A stretch of 6,520 nt of DNA, from positions 1-6,520 of the forward strand of contig CANETR010000125.1 in NCBI GenBank assembly GCA_947441325.1, in the 5' to 3' direction. This DNA is from Saprospiraceae bacterium. Its GTDB lineage: Bacteria; Bacteroidota; Bacteroidia; Chitinophagales; Saprospiraceae. A program made the position numbers and the translations under genes. This document shows positions 5,452 to 6,520 of the stretch, piece by piece; positions within the stretch are counted from its first letter, which is position 1, and every line of letters begins with the position of its first letter. The notes below the pieces were generated by a model. It had not been told where the DNA came from and searched no databases. It saw nothing but the letters and a program-made list of their open reading frames with translations.

Positions 5452-6520
5452 TTATTCCTGAGGAGCAAGTGCTGTTGCTTCAAATTTTAACATTTGATCA
5501 CTATCCCCCAAAACAATAAGACTCATCCCCTTTGAAATTACTATCTCGGGGTCGGGATTAACAGCATATTTGCCATCCGGCTTTTTCAGTGCAATGATAT
5601 TCAGTCCGGTATGTGTTCTCAGGTCTAGGTTTCTGATTGATTTGTCTCTGAATTCTGATTTCAAATTACGGTAAGATACTTCTTTGAATTGTATGGTTGC
5701 GTCTTCGCCTATGCTGGAAAGGAGTTGAAAAAATTCAGCAGCTCTTGGCTGAAATACCAAGGTAGCCATATAAACGCCACCAATTACCTCCGACATAACC
5801 ACATGATTTGCGCCGGCGCGATATAGTTTTTTCTCAGCCTCATGACTCGATGCCCTTGTGACAATTCTTAGTTTTGGATTCAACTGCCTGGCCGTAAGCA
5901 CCGTGTAAACATTAAAAGCATCTTCGCCAAAGGTGATGACAATCGCTTTCGCGTCTTCAATTCCGGCTTCTTTCAGCGTATGATCATGTGTCGCGTCTCC
6001 TTCAATAAAGAAATAGCCTGAATCGCGCAGAAATTTAACCTTGTCGGCATCTGGCTCTACAACAACATAAGGATTCTTTGATTTAATCATTTCTGCCAGG
6101 ACTTCTTTTCCGTGTCGTCCAAATCCGCAGATGATGGTATGATTTTTCAATTTTTGTATTTTTTTATAAACCTTATAATCTTCCAACATTTTTCTGAGAT
6201 CGCCTTCCAACAGGAATCGTGACAATATTGAAATAGCATAAGTAAATATACCAATATTGGTTAAAATGAGAAAGGACGCAAACATTCTACCCCAAAAACC
6301 CAATGGCTGAATCCCACCATAGCCTACAGTCGAAATCGTGATAACGGTCATATAGAATGCGTCCATAAGATTGTACCCGCTTATAGACATAAAGCCTACA
6401 ATGCCAATCAAAACACAAAGCAACATCATCGCAGCAGCCAGAATTATCTGGCTGAGATAGTGATTGATGCGCTCAAAATGCTTGTTTTTACGCAGGTACT
6501 GTTTGCGCTTTCTTAAAAAA
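5452..6520 (-). CDS. Potassium channel protein with RCK (TrkA-N/TrkA-C) domains, 5' partial
   Basis: This is a ligand-gated two-helix K+ channel subunit of the MthK/Kch type in the inner membrane, with a cytoplasmic gating ring. The frame stays open to the window edge, so the start lies beyond 6520. The ATG at 6427-6429 is not a likely start because the 30 codons before it encode a basic stretch (FLRKRKQYLRKNKH) and the first part of helix 1 (IILAAAMMLLCVLIG). The pore loop is TISTVGYGG, with selectivity filter TVGYG at 6316-6330. Helix 2 follows (MFASFLILTNIGIFTYAI), then the RCK-N Rossmann domain with IICGFGRHG and the acidic VVVEPD, ending near AGANHVV. The C-terminal TrkA-C domain ends in GMSLIVLGDSDQM. 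RCK-C-like folds bind Ca2+, nucleotides or similar ligands; which one is not evident. It is the first gene of the visible four-gene minus-strand cluster. Confidence 0.95.
   Translation of the reverse strand, partial: FLRKRKQYLRKNKHFERINHYLSQIILAAAMMLLCVLIGIVGFMSISGYNLMDAFYMTVITISTVGYGGIQPLGFWGRMFASFLILTNIGIFTYAISILSRFLLEGDLRKMLEDYKVYKKIQKLKNHTIICGFGRHGKEVLAEMIKSKNPYVVVEPDADKVKFLRDSGYFFIEGDATHDHTLKEAGIEDAKAIVITFGEDAFNVYTVLTARQLNPKLRIVTRASSHEAEKKLYRAGANHVVMSEVIGGVYMATLVFQPRAAEFFQLLSSIGEDATIQFKEVSYRNLKSEFRDKSIRNLDLRTHTGLNIIALKKPDGKYAVNPDPEIVISKGMSLIVLGDSDQMLKFEATALAPQE

Overview
The window looks like chromosomal DNA of a Bacteroidota (Bacteroidetes) species. The evidence is AT-rich DNA with genes lacking Shine-Dalgarno sequences, a secreted protein whose signal peptide ends in a typical ...SA|Q site, a ferrochelatase of the internal-cysteine-cluster type, and a glycosyltransferase with the DQRMQRICSSL N-terminus that I associate with this phylum. 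No mobile element, CRISPR array, tRNA or rRNA is visible. The genus cannot be read from the sequence.

Layout: (1) Positions 1-70 hold the last 22 codons of a plus-strand biotinyl/lipoyl-domain protein, followed by a rho-independent terminator (91-125). (2) A minus-strand pair follows: a secreted protein of unknown function (2097-1207), then ferrochelatase hemH (1158-127), 48 bp apart and possibly cotranscribed. (3) A 303-bp divergent control region (2098-2400) contains two copies of a TGNCA-N3-TGNCA operator-like palindrome exactly 32 bp apart and, nearer the downstream gene, an AT-rich imperfect inverted repeat. (4) A plus-strand small heat-shock protein gene (2401-2838) ends in a terminator whose hairpin lies partly inside the 3' end of the converging gene. 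(5) A four-gene minus-strand cluster runs from the right edge to 2883: a TrkA/RCK-type potassium channel (5' end outside the window), a membrane-associated HExxH protein, a TauE/SafE-family permease and a GT4-like glycosyltransferase. The gaps are 41 bp, 12 bp and, if the permease is read in full, 9 bp.

The most notable observation is in the permease. Its frame stops at an A7 tract (GGA AAA AAA TAA), but the -1 frame continues for 29 codons that look like the missing C-terminal segment of the family and end 9 bp before the next gene. This is either a homopolymer error or indel, a phase-variable or decaying gene, or slippage at an A_AAA_AAA heptamer. The second most notable feature is the paired palindromic operator between hsp20 and the secreted-protein gene. 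Otherwise the genes are mostly housekeeping and accessory ones (haem synthesis, protein quality control, ion and anion transport, surface glycan synthesis); I see no clear new multi-gene defence or metabolic system.
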